A DNA stretch of 18,548 nucleotides from DAOOVD01 sp035369845 (lineage in GTDB: Bacteria; Bacillota; Desulfotomaculia; Desulfotomaculales; Pelotomaculaceae): positions 1-18,548 of the forward strand of contig DAOOVD010000048.1 of the NCBI GenBank assembly GCA_035369845.1, in the 5' to 3' direction. The translations under genes were made by a program, and so were the position numbers. Below, piece by piece: positions 7,207 to 15,100 of the stretch. Numbering within the stretch: the stretch's first letter is position 1; each line of letters opens with the position of its first letter. Below the pieces are notes generated by a model. The model did no database searches. It saw only the letters and a program-made list of their open reading frames with translations, and was not told the origin of the DNA.

Positions 7207-8307
7207 ATGCTCAGAGAAGGCAAAATCGGGGTTTTTGAAGCGATAAGTGTGATAACCTTCATGAGTGCTACAAAAGTGCTGTACAGCAGCTCCAGGGCGC
7301 TCGTGGAAGCATCCGGCACGTCAGGCTGGCTTACTACCATAGTAAGCGGCGTCACCGCTCTGGCCGGTTTTTACTTCATTATCCTCCTCATGAGCAGATT
7401 TCCCGGCCAGGAACTGGTATCAGTATTTGAAACAGTTTTCGGCAGGTTTGCCGGAATCATCTTTTCACTGCTTATGAGCGTCTTTTTTCTCCTCAACTCG
7501 GCCATGTTCGCGCGCGAATTCATTGAGGCGGTTAAGGTGTACGCGTACCCGCTTAGCCCGCCCAGCTTTTTACTTGTAATCTTCATACTTGCAATCATAA
7601 CGGTTCTTTATTTCGGGTTTGAGTGCGTTGCCAGGACGGCGGCCCTCTTCGCCTGGCCCATGCTTGCCGGACTGGCGGTAATCGTTATTTTGGCCGTACC
7701 GCTCTACGAAATGTCAAATCTCTACCCGGTCCTCGGGCACGGCCCGGCCTGCATCATAAAAACCGGTCTGTTGAGGAGCTCGGTTTACGGCGACGCCCTT
7801 GCCCTTGCGGTAGTAATAAACTCTCTTCAGGGAAGCGAACACTTCAAAAAGTCCGGCGTAACGGCAATTATTCTGTCTACCGCGATCATCGCAACCGGCT
7901 TTCTGATCTACAATCTCTCTTTTCCATATTATATAGCGTCCGAAAGCACCATCCCCGTGTACGCTCTGACCAGATCGATCGAATACGGCCGGTTTTTCCA
8001 GAGATTTGAGGCAATTTTTCTTTTCGTCTGGAGCATCAGCGGCATTCTGGCCTCGGCTATCAACCTTTATTTCGCCCTCAGCACCTACAGCAAGGTTTTC
8101 AGGATCGACGACCACAGGGCTCTGATCCTGCCCCAGACTGTAATAATATTCAGTGTTTCTTTAATCCCGCTGGACATTTCTTCAATTGCTTATGAACACG
8201 TGAACCACATCAGGCAATACGGCTCTGCTATATATTTCGGGATTCCCCTGCTCGCCCTTCTGGTAGCCGTCATCCGTGGAATAAGAGGTGAACAGGCCGG
8301 TGCGTAA
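7207..8307 (+). CDS. gerKB-like: Spore germination receptor B subunit (GerAB/APC-type permease)
   Basis: This is a 366-residue integral membrane protein with about ten hydrophobic segments, the layout of the GerB subunits, which share the amino acid-polyamine-cation transporter fold and hold the germinant-binding pocket. The opening, KIGVFEAISVITFMSATKVLY, is the family's TM1 (usually ..I...Q....I....IG...L). I chose the ATG at 7207, two bases after the GerA stop, because GAGGGAG lies just upstream. The frame is open further upstream to 7093, but that would overlap gerA by over 100 bases and add a charged non-family N-terminus. Translation is likely coupled to gerA on one side and gerC on the other. 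Confidence 0.92.
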   Translation: MLREGKIGVFEAISVITFMSATKVLYSSSRALVEASGTSGWLTTIVSGVTALAGFYFIILLMSRFPGQELVSVFETVFGRFAGIIFSLLMSVFFLLNSAMFAREFIEAVKVYAYPLSPPSFLLVIFILAIITVLYFGFECVARTAALFAWPMLAGLAVIVILAVPLYEMSNLYPVLGHGPACIIKTGLLRSSVYGDALALAVVINSLQGSEHFKKSGVTAIILSTAIIATGFLIYNLSFPYYIASESTIPVYALTRSIEYGRFFQRFEAIFLFVWSISGILASAINLYFALSTYSKVFRIDDHRALILPQTVIIFSVSLIPLDISSIAYEHVNHIRQYGSAIYFGIPLLALLVAVIRGIRGEQAGA

Positions 8308-9586
8308 AAAAACCGCATTGTTGTCGCTGCTGCTGCTATTGTTACCGGCCGCCGGCTGCTATGACCGGCGTGAGCCGGACGAAATTGCCTATGTGGTGGC
8401 CATAGGGCTTGACAAGGGCGTCACCGACCGGCTGCGCCTCTCGCTTCAGATAGTCAGGATGGCGGATGAAAGCGGGGCCAGGGGGATGCCGGGAGGCGGC
8501 GGGCAAGACACAAGCCCGGGCGACGAACCGATCATCGTCACTTTGGACTGCCCCTCCCTTTTTACCGGCATGAACATGGCAAACTCCAGCATCAGCAGAA
8601 AGTTCAACCTGATGCACGCCAAGCTGATTATCTTTTCCGAGGAACTGGCCAGGAGCGATGATTTCGAAAAACAGATCTCTGGCCTCATGCGCTACATTGA
8701 AATCAGAAGGATCATGCACATCCTGGTAACCAGAGGAAAAGCCGAGGACTTTATAAGGGAAAACAAAACCCTTATCGGGAAGAATCCCCCCAAAACCATG
8801 CAGATGCTTACCGATAGTTCGGCTCTTACTGGTATGATCCCGGATGCGAACCTGTTCAATTTTTACAACGACTTCAAGTCGACTTTTCAACGGCCCATTG
8901 CTATCCTGGCGGGTTTGAACACCTTTGAAAACCTGAAAAATCCGGGGCGGGGTGAAATACAGGAATCGACAAGCGGCGGAAATTACCTGGCCGGCGAACT
9001 ACCAAGAAAAGGCTATTTAAAAAGAGAACTTCTAGGGACTGCCGTATTCAACGGGACTGAAATGATCGGGGAACTGAACGGTACCGAAACAAGGGCGCTG
9101 GCTATGATAAGGGGGGAATTCAAGAGGGGGTTTTACACGATAAAAGACCCCTTGAAACCGGATTATTTGGTTTCCCTGGAGGTTTTTCCGGCCAGAAAGC
9201 CGTACGTAAAAGTCGACCTGCGCGGGGAAACCCCCGAGATATTCGTAAAAATTCGCCTCGAGGGCGACCTCCTGGCCGTTCAGAGCGCTGAAAACTATGA
9301 AAAACCCGATATGAAACCAGTTTTGGAACAGGCCTTTGAAAGCGAAATAAAAAGCCAGGTCGACAGCCTTGTCGCGAAATGCCAGAAGGAATTTAAAAGC
9401 GACATTTTCGGGCTCGGCAGGAGCGTTGCGTCAAAATTCTTGACGATTGAGGATTGGGAAAGATACAGGTGGCATGAAAAATTCCCCGGCGCAACCGTCA
9501 ACACCGAAGTTGATTTCATAATCAGAAGAACCGGCTTGATTTTGAAGCCGTCTCCTTTGGTAACGGACGGAGGTGTTCACAAATGA
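8300..9586 (+). CDS. gerKC-like: Spore germination receptor C subunit (Ger(x)C lipoprotein)
   Basis: This is the lipoprotein subunit of the germinant receptor, 428 residues from this start. A short basic N-terminus and a leucine-rich h-region end in the lipobox PAAGC. The lipidated Cys is followed by YDRREPDEIAYVVAIGLDKG, the highly conserved start of mature GerC proteins (GC.D.RE......V...G.D). DSSALTGMIPDANLFNF and the C-terminal region beginning near YLVSLEVFPARKPYVKV fit the three-domain family structure. I prefer GTG 8300, with AGAGGTG nine bases upstream and an eight-base overlap with gerB. GTG 8288 is in frame and adds four residues (MNRP), but its ribosome binding site is poor. The stop overlaps the next small gene as ATGA. 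Confidence 0.92.
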   Translation: MRKKTALLSLLLLLLPAAGCYDRREPDEIAYVVAIGLDKGVTDRLRLSLQIVRMADESGARGMPGGGGQDTSPGDEPIIVTLDCPSLFTGMNMANSSISRKFNLMHAKLIIFSEELARSDDFEKQISGLMRYIEIRRIMHILVTRGKAEDFIRENKTLIGKNPPKTMQMLTDSSALTGMIPDANLFNFYNDFKSTFQRPIAILAGLNTFENLKNPGRGEIQESTSGGNYLAGELPRKGYLKRELLGTAVFNGTEMIGELNGTETRALAMIRGEFKRGFYTIKDPLKPDYLVSLEVFPARKPYVKVDLRGETPEIFVKIRLEGDLLAVQSAENYEKPDMKPVLEQAFESEIKSQVDSLVAKCQKEFKSDIFGLGRSVASKFLTIEDWERYRWHEKFPGATVNTEVDFIIRRTGLILKPSPLVTDGGVHK

Positions 9587-9747
9587 GGTACCTGCCTTTT
9601 CTAATTATAGCCGCCGCCCTTTATCACACTCTCAGCTACGCGAAATACAACTGGGACAACCAAAACGTGTCCGCCGCCGCCGGAGCGGTGATCATGGCGC
9701 TTGTGGCCCTGGTTTTACCGCTTGTCGTAATGTATATCGTAGGATGA
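9583..9747 (+). CDS. Small two-TM protein, germinant receptor D-subunit position
   Basis: This 54-residue protein, MRYLPFLIIAAALYH... to ...LVVMYIVG, has two hydrophobic segments (about 4-18 and 31-53) joined by a polar loop SYAKYNWDNQN. Its ATG overlaps the gerC stop as ATGA, and GGAGGTG lies nine bases upstream, so it is translated with the operon. Several Bacillus ger operons carry a fourth small gene for a two-TM 'D' protein that modulates receptor function. Position, size class and topology fit that role, but I cannot show homology from so short a sequence. It is easily missed by gene finders with a length cut-off. Confidence 0.72.
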   Translation: MRYLPFLIIAAALYHTLSYAKYNWDNQNVSAAAGAVIMALVALVLPLVVMYIVG

Positions 9748-9780
9748 ACGCTGGTCGTCATTATATTTTTTGTTTTTTTA

Positions 9781-9810
9781 GTATAACTTTTTGTAACTTT
9801 TAGCATAATA
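9781..9810 (+). promoter_or_regulatory. Sigma-G-like (forespore) promoter of the DUF378 gene
   Basis: GTATA (9781-9785) and CATAATA (9804-9810) are separated by 18 bp. Both match the Bacillus sigma-G consensus (GHATR and CATNHTA) without a mismatch. Transcription would start about 20 bases before the ribosome binding site of the gene at 9841. Placement between a germination operon and a small membrane protein gene fits forespore expression. The match is by eye and untested. Confidence 0.55.
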
Positions 9811-9840
9811 GAAACATCACAACCCGGGAGGTGATAATTA

Positions 9841-10068
9841 ATGGAATGGCTGTCCCGCCTTGCCCTGGCCCTTGTCATTATAGGCGCCTTGAACTGGCTG
9901 CTGGTTGGTCTCTTTGAATGGGATCTGGTTACCGCCATTTTCGGCGGCGACGTGATCAGGTCGTCGTCAGGCATAAGCAGGTTGATTTACACCCTGGTGG
10001 GTCTCGCAGGCATTTATTCGATCTCATTTTTCTTCACAAAGAATGCTGTTTTGAAAAACGAAAAATAA
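9841..10068 (+). CDS. DUF378 family small membrane protein
   Basis: This 75-residue protein has two membrane segments. The first (about 5-25) contains VIIGALNWLLVGLFEWDLV and the second (about 45-65) SRLIYTLVGLAGIYSI. Both strings are the hallmarks of the DUF378 family, whose members are 60-80 residues and have no established function. The ATG follows an excellent GGGAGGTGAT ribosome binding site. The gene is bounded by a sigma-G-like promoter upstream and a strong terminator downstream, so it is a monocistron separate from the ger operon. Expression in the developing spore is inferred from the promoter only. Confidence 0.9.
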   Translation: MEWLSRLALALVIIGALNWLLVGLFEWDLVTAIFGGDVIRSSSGISRLIYTLVGLAGIYSISFFFTKNAVLKNEK

Positions 10069-10088
10069 TTCTGATCCGTTTGAAAACA

Positions 10089-10120
10089 GGGAGTGCGTAT
10101 ATACGCACTCCCTTAATTTT
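10089..10120 (+). terminator. Rho-independent terminator of the DUF378 gene
   Basis: GGGAGTGCGT (10089-10098) and ACGCACTCCC (10103-10112) form a perfect 10-bp stem with an ATAT loop, followed by TTAATTTT. It starts 20 bases after the stop codon. Confidence 0.88.
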
Positions 10121-10138
10121 GTCCAGCAACTTTTTCAG

Positions 10139-10168
10139 GTATATATTGAGCAAGGCAAGGCTATAATA
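10139..10168 (+). promoter_or_regulatory. Sigma-G-like promoter of the 49-residue Cys peptide gene
   Basis: GTATA (10139-10143) and TATAATA (10162-10168) are 18 bp apart, the same spacing as the element at 9781-9810. The only departure from the sigma-G consensus is T for C at the first -10 position. TATAAT is also a vegetative -10, but no TTGACA-like hexamer lies 16-18 bp upstream and there is no extended TG, which favours the sporulation reading. Confidence 0.45.
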
Positions 10169-10200
10169 CTAAACAAAGAAATGCAAGGAGGGATAAACCG

Positions 10201-10350
10201 ATGACTCCACGCAAGAAGAACCGGATCCAGAACCCTCAGACTGTTACCCCCCCGGTGGAAGACAACAGCAATGCCTGCCCCCCCGGGACGCAAGAAGGCT
10301 GCAGCCCGGATTCATGCAGTATAAAAAATGACGAAAAGTCTTCATGCTGA
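10201..10350 (+). CDS. 49-residue hydrophilic Cys-containing peptide
   Basis: This short gene has all the signs of being real: an AAGGAGGGAT ribosome binding site nine bases before the ATG, a candidate promoter at 10139-10168, and a strong terminator one base after the stop. The product is basic at the N-terminus (MTPRKKNR), Pro/Gln/Thr-rich in the middle, and holds four cysteines at residues 26, 34, 39 and 49, the last being the C-terminal residue. It has no hydrophobic segment or signal peptide. I do not recognise a family. The Cys pattern and possible forespore promoter would allow a small spore protein or a metal-binding peptide, but nothing proves either. Confidence 0.68.
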   Translation: MTPRKKNRIQNPQTVTPPVEDNSNACPPGTQEGCSPDSCSIKNDEKSSC

Positions 10351-10380
10351 AAGAGACCTTAGCTTAAGGTCTCTTTTTTA
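10351..10380 (+). terminator. Rho-independent terminator of the Cys peptide gene
   Basis: AAGAGACCTTA (10351-10361) and TAAGGTCTCTT (10365-10375) make a perfect 11-bp stem with a GCT loop, continuing into TTTTTT. It begins directly after the stop codon at 10350. Confidence 0.9.
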
Positions 10381-10468
10381 ATCGAAAATGGGACAGAAAC
10401 AGGGTTGTCACAGAGGTAATCTAATGCTATATTTGGATTACTCAAATATTTTACGGGGTGATGCAACC

Positions 10469-10744
10469 ATGAACTACCAAAACAAAAGCCGCACCAGCGA
10501 CTACCGGGTTAATATACTGAACAACGGTACAATCATCAGCGTTGAAATTACTTGTTGCGGCAAACACATAGGCGAAATGCGGTTCAAAGATGGCGAAAGC
10601 AAAAAGTGCCCCCTCTGCGGCGCGGCTCACTCTGTTATCATCCAGCACAATCACTTCCACATCCGGTCCTCCAAACCGGCCGCCGGAGAAGCAGACGTTC
10701 AGTTCAGCCGCAAGCTTGCGGGCATCGAAGAAAAAGCCTTATAG
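10469..10744 (+). CDS. Small hypothetical protein, possible zinc ribbon
   Basis: This is a 91-residue soluble protein. The N-terminal half reads as beta strands (YRVNILNNGTIISVEITCCGKHIGEMRF). Two Cys clusters, CCGKH (about 30-34) and CPLCG (about 46-50), followed by an HNHFH stretch, could form a zinc ribbon, although no family is recognised. The tail is polar. I chose the ATG at 10469 because GGGGTGAT lies eight bases upstream. The frame is open to 10388 but lacks a ribosome binding site there. The gene converges on the repressor at 10750 with only five bases between stops and no visible terminator, so the two transcripts could overlap. Function unknown. Confidence 0.65.
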   Translation: MNYQNKSRTSDYRVNILNNGTIISVEITCCGKHIGEMRFKDGESKKCPLCGAAHSVIIQHNHFHIRSSKPAAGEADVQFSRKLAGIEEKAL

Positions 10745-10749
10745 CCCGC

Positions 10750-11499
10750 TCAAACTGTCCGGCCGCCGGAAGGCCATCCAAATCCGGAACCTTTTACAGA
10801 TTTATTTAAAGAAGTAAAAAGAATTTTTTTCTGCTTCAAGAAATATTCCGTTTCCACAGGCATTCGGGGAAATTTGAAAACCCCGGCATAAACCCCCTGA
10901 ATAACAAGTTCTTTTCCGTTCCCCAAAACTATGTCGGGATAATTTGGATTTGCCGCTTTGAGAAATATCCTCCCGTCATTTTCTTGGAAAAAAATTTTAA
11001 GAGTGCTCTCTTTTCCGTCGACAAGGGCGCAGACAACCTGACCGTTAAAATCGACACCGGACTGACGTCTTATTAAAACCAGGTCGCCGTCGCAAATTCC
11101 GATACCGCTCATCGAATCTCCCCTTGCCTCGAGGAAGAACAGCGTGCCTTTCTGCAAGTCGTGCGGAAAAGGAATACAGCCCGTAATATTCTGTTCCGCG
11201 CAAACCGGCTCGCCCGCCTTTATCAATCCTATTACCGGAATACCCGTTAAGTCGTAAAAGAAGCCCCGCCCCATCGTGTCTTTTTCATCAACCTGGGATA
11301 CGTCTGCAAGAAAATAGTCAACCGGTTTTTTCAACGCTGCAGCCAGCCTGTAAAGATCGTCAATGCTGATTTTTCTTTTGCCTTTTTCATAGTAATTAAT
11401 GGCAGTAGCGGTCATGCCCAATCTCGCACCAAGCTCAGCCTGGGAAAGGCATTTCTCCTCCCTGGCTTTTTTTATTCTGCCGCCGATCCTGACATACAT
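10750..11499 (-). CDS. XRE-family repressor with S24 (LexA/CI-like) self-cleavage domain
   Basis: This 249-residue transcriptional regulator starts with an XRE helix-turn-helix (about 5-60; SQAELGARLGMTATAINYYEKGKRKIS). An S24 peptidase domain follows (about 85-215). The likely cleavage site is the Ala-Gly in GLIKAGEPV. The catalytic Ser is in ARGDSMSG and the Lys in ESTLKIFF, so RecA-stimulated or spontaneous self-cleavage is possible, as in LexA and phage CI. About 30 extra residues at the C-terminus (from VETEYFLK) go beyond the usual end. ATG 11499 is preferred, with GGGGAGC eight bases upstream; a TTG two codons earlier is also in frame. There are no phage structural or integrase genes nearby, so it may be a stress or developmental regulator. 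Its operator and targets are not evident. Confidence 0.88.
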   Translation of the reverse strand: MYVRIGGRIKKAREEKCLSQAELGARLGMTATAINYYEKGKRKISIDDLYRLAAALKKPVDYFLADVSQVDEKDTMGRGFFYDLTGIPVIGLIKAGEPVCAEQNITGCIPFPHDLQKGTLFFLEARGDSMSGIGICDGDLVLIRRQSGVDFNGQVVCALVDGKESTLKIFFQENDGRIFLKAANPNYPDIVLGNGKELVIQGVYAGVFKFPRMPVETEYFLKQKKILFTSLNKSVKGSGFGWPSGGRTV

Positions 11500-11643
11500 C
11501 GACAATGCTCCCCTTTTTCAGTCCGGTTTGTCCCGCATGGCTTGTCCGGAGACGGAAGGCTTTCGTTTCAACTCCCGTTCCTTATATTCCATGAATTTTC
11601 ACTTTTCCCTCTTGCGGCTTTACGCCCGCCGGCAAGCCAGCTT

Positions 11644-11667
11644 GAAAAAACGGGACCCGGTCCCGTA
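11644..11667 (-). terminator. Terminator-like hairpin upstream of the repressor gene
   Basis: On the minus strand ACGGGACC and GGTCCCGT (plus positions 11650-11666) pair perfectly around one central base and run straight into TTTTTT. It points toward the repressor gene, about 145 bases before its start. No gene lies upstream of it on that strand, so it would end a short leader or small RNA, or act as an attenuator. The region 11500-11688 contains no other gene that I can support. Confidence 0.6.
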
Positions 11668-11688
11668 CGGTTCAGGCCTTTTGTACTA

Positions 11689-11717
11689 TTTACTCAAGCA
11701 ATCAAACCATATATATA
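11689..11717 (+). promoter_or_regulatory. Candidate promoter of the six-Cys protein gene
   Basis: TTTACT (11689-11694) and TATATA (11712-11717) are 17 bp apart, with an overlapping TATAAT at 11714-11719. Initiation near 11724-11730 would leave a short leader before the ribosome binding site of the gene at 11751. Confidence 0.45.
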
Positions 11718-11750
11718 ATAAAATAAAAAAGAAATCGGGGGTAAACGGCA

Positions 11751-11957
11751 TTGTCGACCAGGGAAACCTTGACCTTGTTCTGCTTGAAAACAAATCGGGA
11801 AGTAATCGGCCTGATTAAGAAAACCCCTGCAATAACCGGGAACTCCGAACTGAAGTGGGAATATTACTGCGTTTACTGTTCCGGCCAGGATAATTGCGGA
11901 GAAAAATCCGCCAACTGCCCCTACATCCTGTGTCAAAACACAAACTTGCCAAATTAA
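11751..11957 (+). CDS. 68-residue six-Cys hypothetical protein
   Basis: This is a small soluble protein with a basic N-terminal half and a Cys-rich end. Cysteines lie at residues 11, 40, 43, 49, 56 and 61, as CVYC then C-x5-C-x6-C-x4-C. The spacing suggests a zinc- or iron-sulfur-binding knot, but I do not recognise the family. The start is TTG with GGGGG nine bases upstream; there is no in-frame ATG near it. A promoter-like pair at 11689-11717 and a terminator at 11993-12021 frame it as a single-gene unit, which is the main support that it is real. It lies divergent from the repressor. Confidence 0.6.
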   Translation: MSTRETLTLFCLKTNREVIGLIKKTPAITGNSELKWEYYCVYCSGQDNCGEKSANCPYILCQNTNLPN

Positions 11958-11992
11958 ATTTTTGCTCTCCTTACCCGAACCCATACTATTTT

Positions 11993-12021
11993 AAACGGTC
12001 TTTTGGGACCGTTATTTTTTT
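11993..12021 (+). terminator. Rho-independent terminator after the six-Cys gene
   Basis: AACGGTC (11994-12000) and GACCGTT (12007-12013) pair over 7 bp around TTTTGG, followed by A and then seven T. It separates the small gene from the giant protein gene downstream. Confidence 0.85.
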
Positions 12022-12144
12022 ACTGCCATTTAAGTTTATCGATGGTTATTTGCTAGGAATATAATAGTAAAATTGTCATTTTATAATATTTGAACATAAA
12101 TATGTATAAGGCGATTTTTTTAGCCGGGCCAAGGAGGTTAATCA
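12022..12144 (+). promoter_or_regulatory. AT-rich leader of the giant repeat protein gene
   Basis: This stretch must hold the promoter of the 12145 gene, since a terminator precedes it. Two TATAAT hexamers occur (12060-12065 and 12082-12087), but neither has a good -35. GAATATA (12057-12063) followed 13 bp later by CATTTTAT (12077-12084) resembles a mother-cell sigma-E promoter, with a good -35 and a poor -10. I cannot choose between these. AAGGAGGT at 12131-12138 is the ribosome binding site. Confidence 0.35.
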
Positions 12145-15100
12145 ATGAAAAAAGATCAAACCATCGAACCTGTTTCTACGGTGCGCTGCTGCCAGAGTAC
12201 GGCAGAAGGAACTGCAAACCTTACCGTTGTGGTCAGAGACGTTATCACCGGGGAGCCCATCCCGGCGTTTAAATTTATTATCAACGAAAATAACGCGGGA
12301 GATCCTCAAGTCGAAATTCCCGAGGAAGAACGGGACCCGGATCTGTTTCCGTCACTCAAGCCCGCTGCCAGCCACAGCCCGGTTGTTGCCGCGGGGGAGG
12401 CTTCGGAAACCTCAAACCCGACAGTGTCGCTTCCCGCCGGGAAATACCTTGTTTCAGTGCTGGTCCCCCGTTACAAGATGGGCGGCAACTGGGTAACAAT
12501 GGACGGCGGCGATAAAACGGTGGAAATTGAACTTTACCCTAATCCTCTGCCGCTGTCTAAAATAAGAGTGCACGTGTTTTGCGACATCAACCCGGTAAAC
12601 GGTGAGGACGATGTCCCGCTGGAGAGCGGGCTGGAAGGTTTCAGAATTATTGTTGAGGATGCGGTCGGCGAGGTAACGGTAGACTATTTCGGCAACCCGC
12701 TCGGTACTGAGTACGTGCGGGACGAGTACGGCAACCTGGTTCTGGACGCCGGTAGCCCCGTTCCAGTCCCGGGCACCGGTGGCATTATACTCACTGACGG
12801 CAACGGGGACGCCCTGATCGACAATCTCCCCCCCGGCAAATACGGGGTGCAGGCAATCCCGCCGGATGGAACGGATTGGATACAAACGACTACCATCGAA
12901 GGAACTCATACCATAGACGTCTGGATCGAGGAAGGCAACGACGGTTACAGTCCCCGGGAAGGCTTCAAGATGCCCCTGGTATGGTTCGGGTTCGTCAGGC
13001 CCGTGGAATTTGGCCCGCCGGTCCCCTGGGAAACCGGGGAAATTACCGGCAGGGTACGCACAGTCATTGAATTTATCCCCCCTTTCAGGCCGCTGACTTT
13101 AGGGGAGCCGGTGGATCGCCCCTGGATCGCGCTCAGCGACATTGGAGCCAATGACCGGCAGGTTTATACAGGACGCGGCGACACCAACGGTAATTTCACC
13201 ATCAAGCGCGTCCCGCCGGGACTTTACCAGATGGCCATCTGGGATGAACCGCTGGATTATATTATTTCTTTCCGCACAGTACAGGTAGGTCCCGGCGAAA
13301 GGGTTGACATGGGGGACATCGGCATACCGAGATGGTACGGCTACATCAAGGGTACGGTGTTTAACGACCTCAACGATAACGGTATTCGGGACCCCGGAGA
13401 GAGCGGTATTCCCAACGTCGAGGTAAACACCCGCTTTAAAGACGGCAGCATTCAGTACACCACCGTAACAGATATGCGTGGCGACTATGAGTTTAATGAG
13501 GTTTTTGAACTGGAGCGCTTTGCCGTAGCCGAGGCGGGCTTTACCCGCTTTGCCCGCACAGGAGCCGCGGCTGCCCCGGACTATGGCCTCCCGGTGCCCG
13601 AGCCAGCCAACCCCGGTGCTCTGTGCCGGGACGCCCGCGGCAATTACGTCAGGTGCACTCAGACTTATCCCGGTGTATTGACTCTCACTGTGCTTACCTG
13701 GGCGGCCAAAACCAACCGGATTGACTGGGGCAAAAGGTTGTACAACAGGGGAGAAAACGGCGGTATTTCCGGCATGGTTTATTACGCTACCATGCGCAAT
13801 GAAACCGATCCCAGGTATGCAGTGGCTGAACCATACGAGCCAGGTATTCCCAATGTAACTGTCAATCTTTATGCGGCAACAACAGACGCGGAAGGCAAGG
13901 TGGTTCAGGGGGACCTGATCAACACCGTTGTTACTGACGCATGGGAACATCCTGCAGGCTGTATGGACCCTGACGGGAACCCCGCTGAGAAATGCATAGA
14001 AGTTCCCGGCATCTCAAACCAGGTGAGACCCGGTGTGTTTGACGGCGGTTATGCCTTTGAAACTTACTGGGACCCCTATTGCGGGCATCCCAGCGCAGTA
14101 GAAAAACCGCTCCCTTCCGGCACATATATCGTGGAAGTGCTCCCGCCTGCGGGATACAAGGTGCTGGATAAGGACGGCTCTACCAATACGGACCAGGGCG
14201 ACGAATTTGCGGACGCCCCGCTCTTGCGCATGCCACCCCCGCCATATCTTCCCACCACGCCTCCGGATTTTGATATCTGCAAGAAAGTGGTCAATGTTGT
14301 CGAGGGAATGAATGCAACAGCGGACTTCTTCCTTTTCACCGATGTCCCAGTTCCAGGCCGCATCGTGGGATTTTTGCTTGACGACGTTAACCTGGAGACC
14401 GATCCCGGCTTTATTTACTTCGGTGAAAAAAGAGGCATCCCCAATACTCCGGTAGGTATCCGGGACTTCACCGGCAGGCTGATCACCACGGTCCATTCAG
14501 ACGTTAACGGCATTTTTGAAGTGCTGCTGCCCTCCACGTATACCCGGAACGTACCCACACCGTCCGGGGTTGTGCCGGGAATGTACCAGATCATCGGCAA
14601 CGACCCGGGAGATCCGCACAAACCCAATCTCCATTACAACCCCAATTACCAGACTCTAAAGCTGGTTTTTGACGTATGGCCGGGAAAAACGACCTATGCC
14701 GACGTGGCTTTATTTCCCATTACGGCTTTTACCGGAACACCCGGAGCACAATTCTCACAGCCGCCACAGTGCGGTTTGCTGAAAGATACGCCTCAAATAT
14801 TCGGGGTGAGCCGTGTCCACGTAAATGTAACGGCCCCCGGTAACCAGGACCGGACGGTTGACATTATCGGTACTGGATTCGGAAATGCGCCGGGCAAAGT
14901 AACACTGAACGGGCAGGAAATAAGCATCCTGGAATGGACTGACCAGAAAATTCAGGCTATTGTGCCGCACGGTTTTGGCGCTGCCGGCCCGGGCCCGGTA
15001 CAACTGCTGGTAACGAATGCCCAGGGAAAAACAAGTCCGGCGGGAATCACCTTCCATCTCTGCCGGCAAGGTGAATACTGGCCGAATATAGCGGTGGTCA

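Noticed and set aside
11506..11583. A 24-codon leader ORF just before the repressor gene on the minus strand
   Set aside because: Its GAGGG is too far (about 13 bases) from the ATG and its codons show no attenuation-type pattern; not enough to call a gene.
11560..11640. A possible c-di-GMP (GEMM) riboswitch in the repressor leader, from a GGGCGTAAAGCC string
   Set aside because: Only that short string resembles the motif; the paired helices and the first tetraloop region could not be found.
11650..11666. The 17-bp palindrome read as an operator for the S24 repressor
   Set aside because: The adjoining T6 makes a terminator the simpler reading, and no second copy of the palindrome is seen near the repressor or its neighbours.
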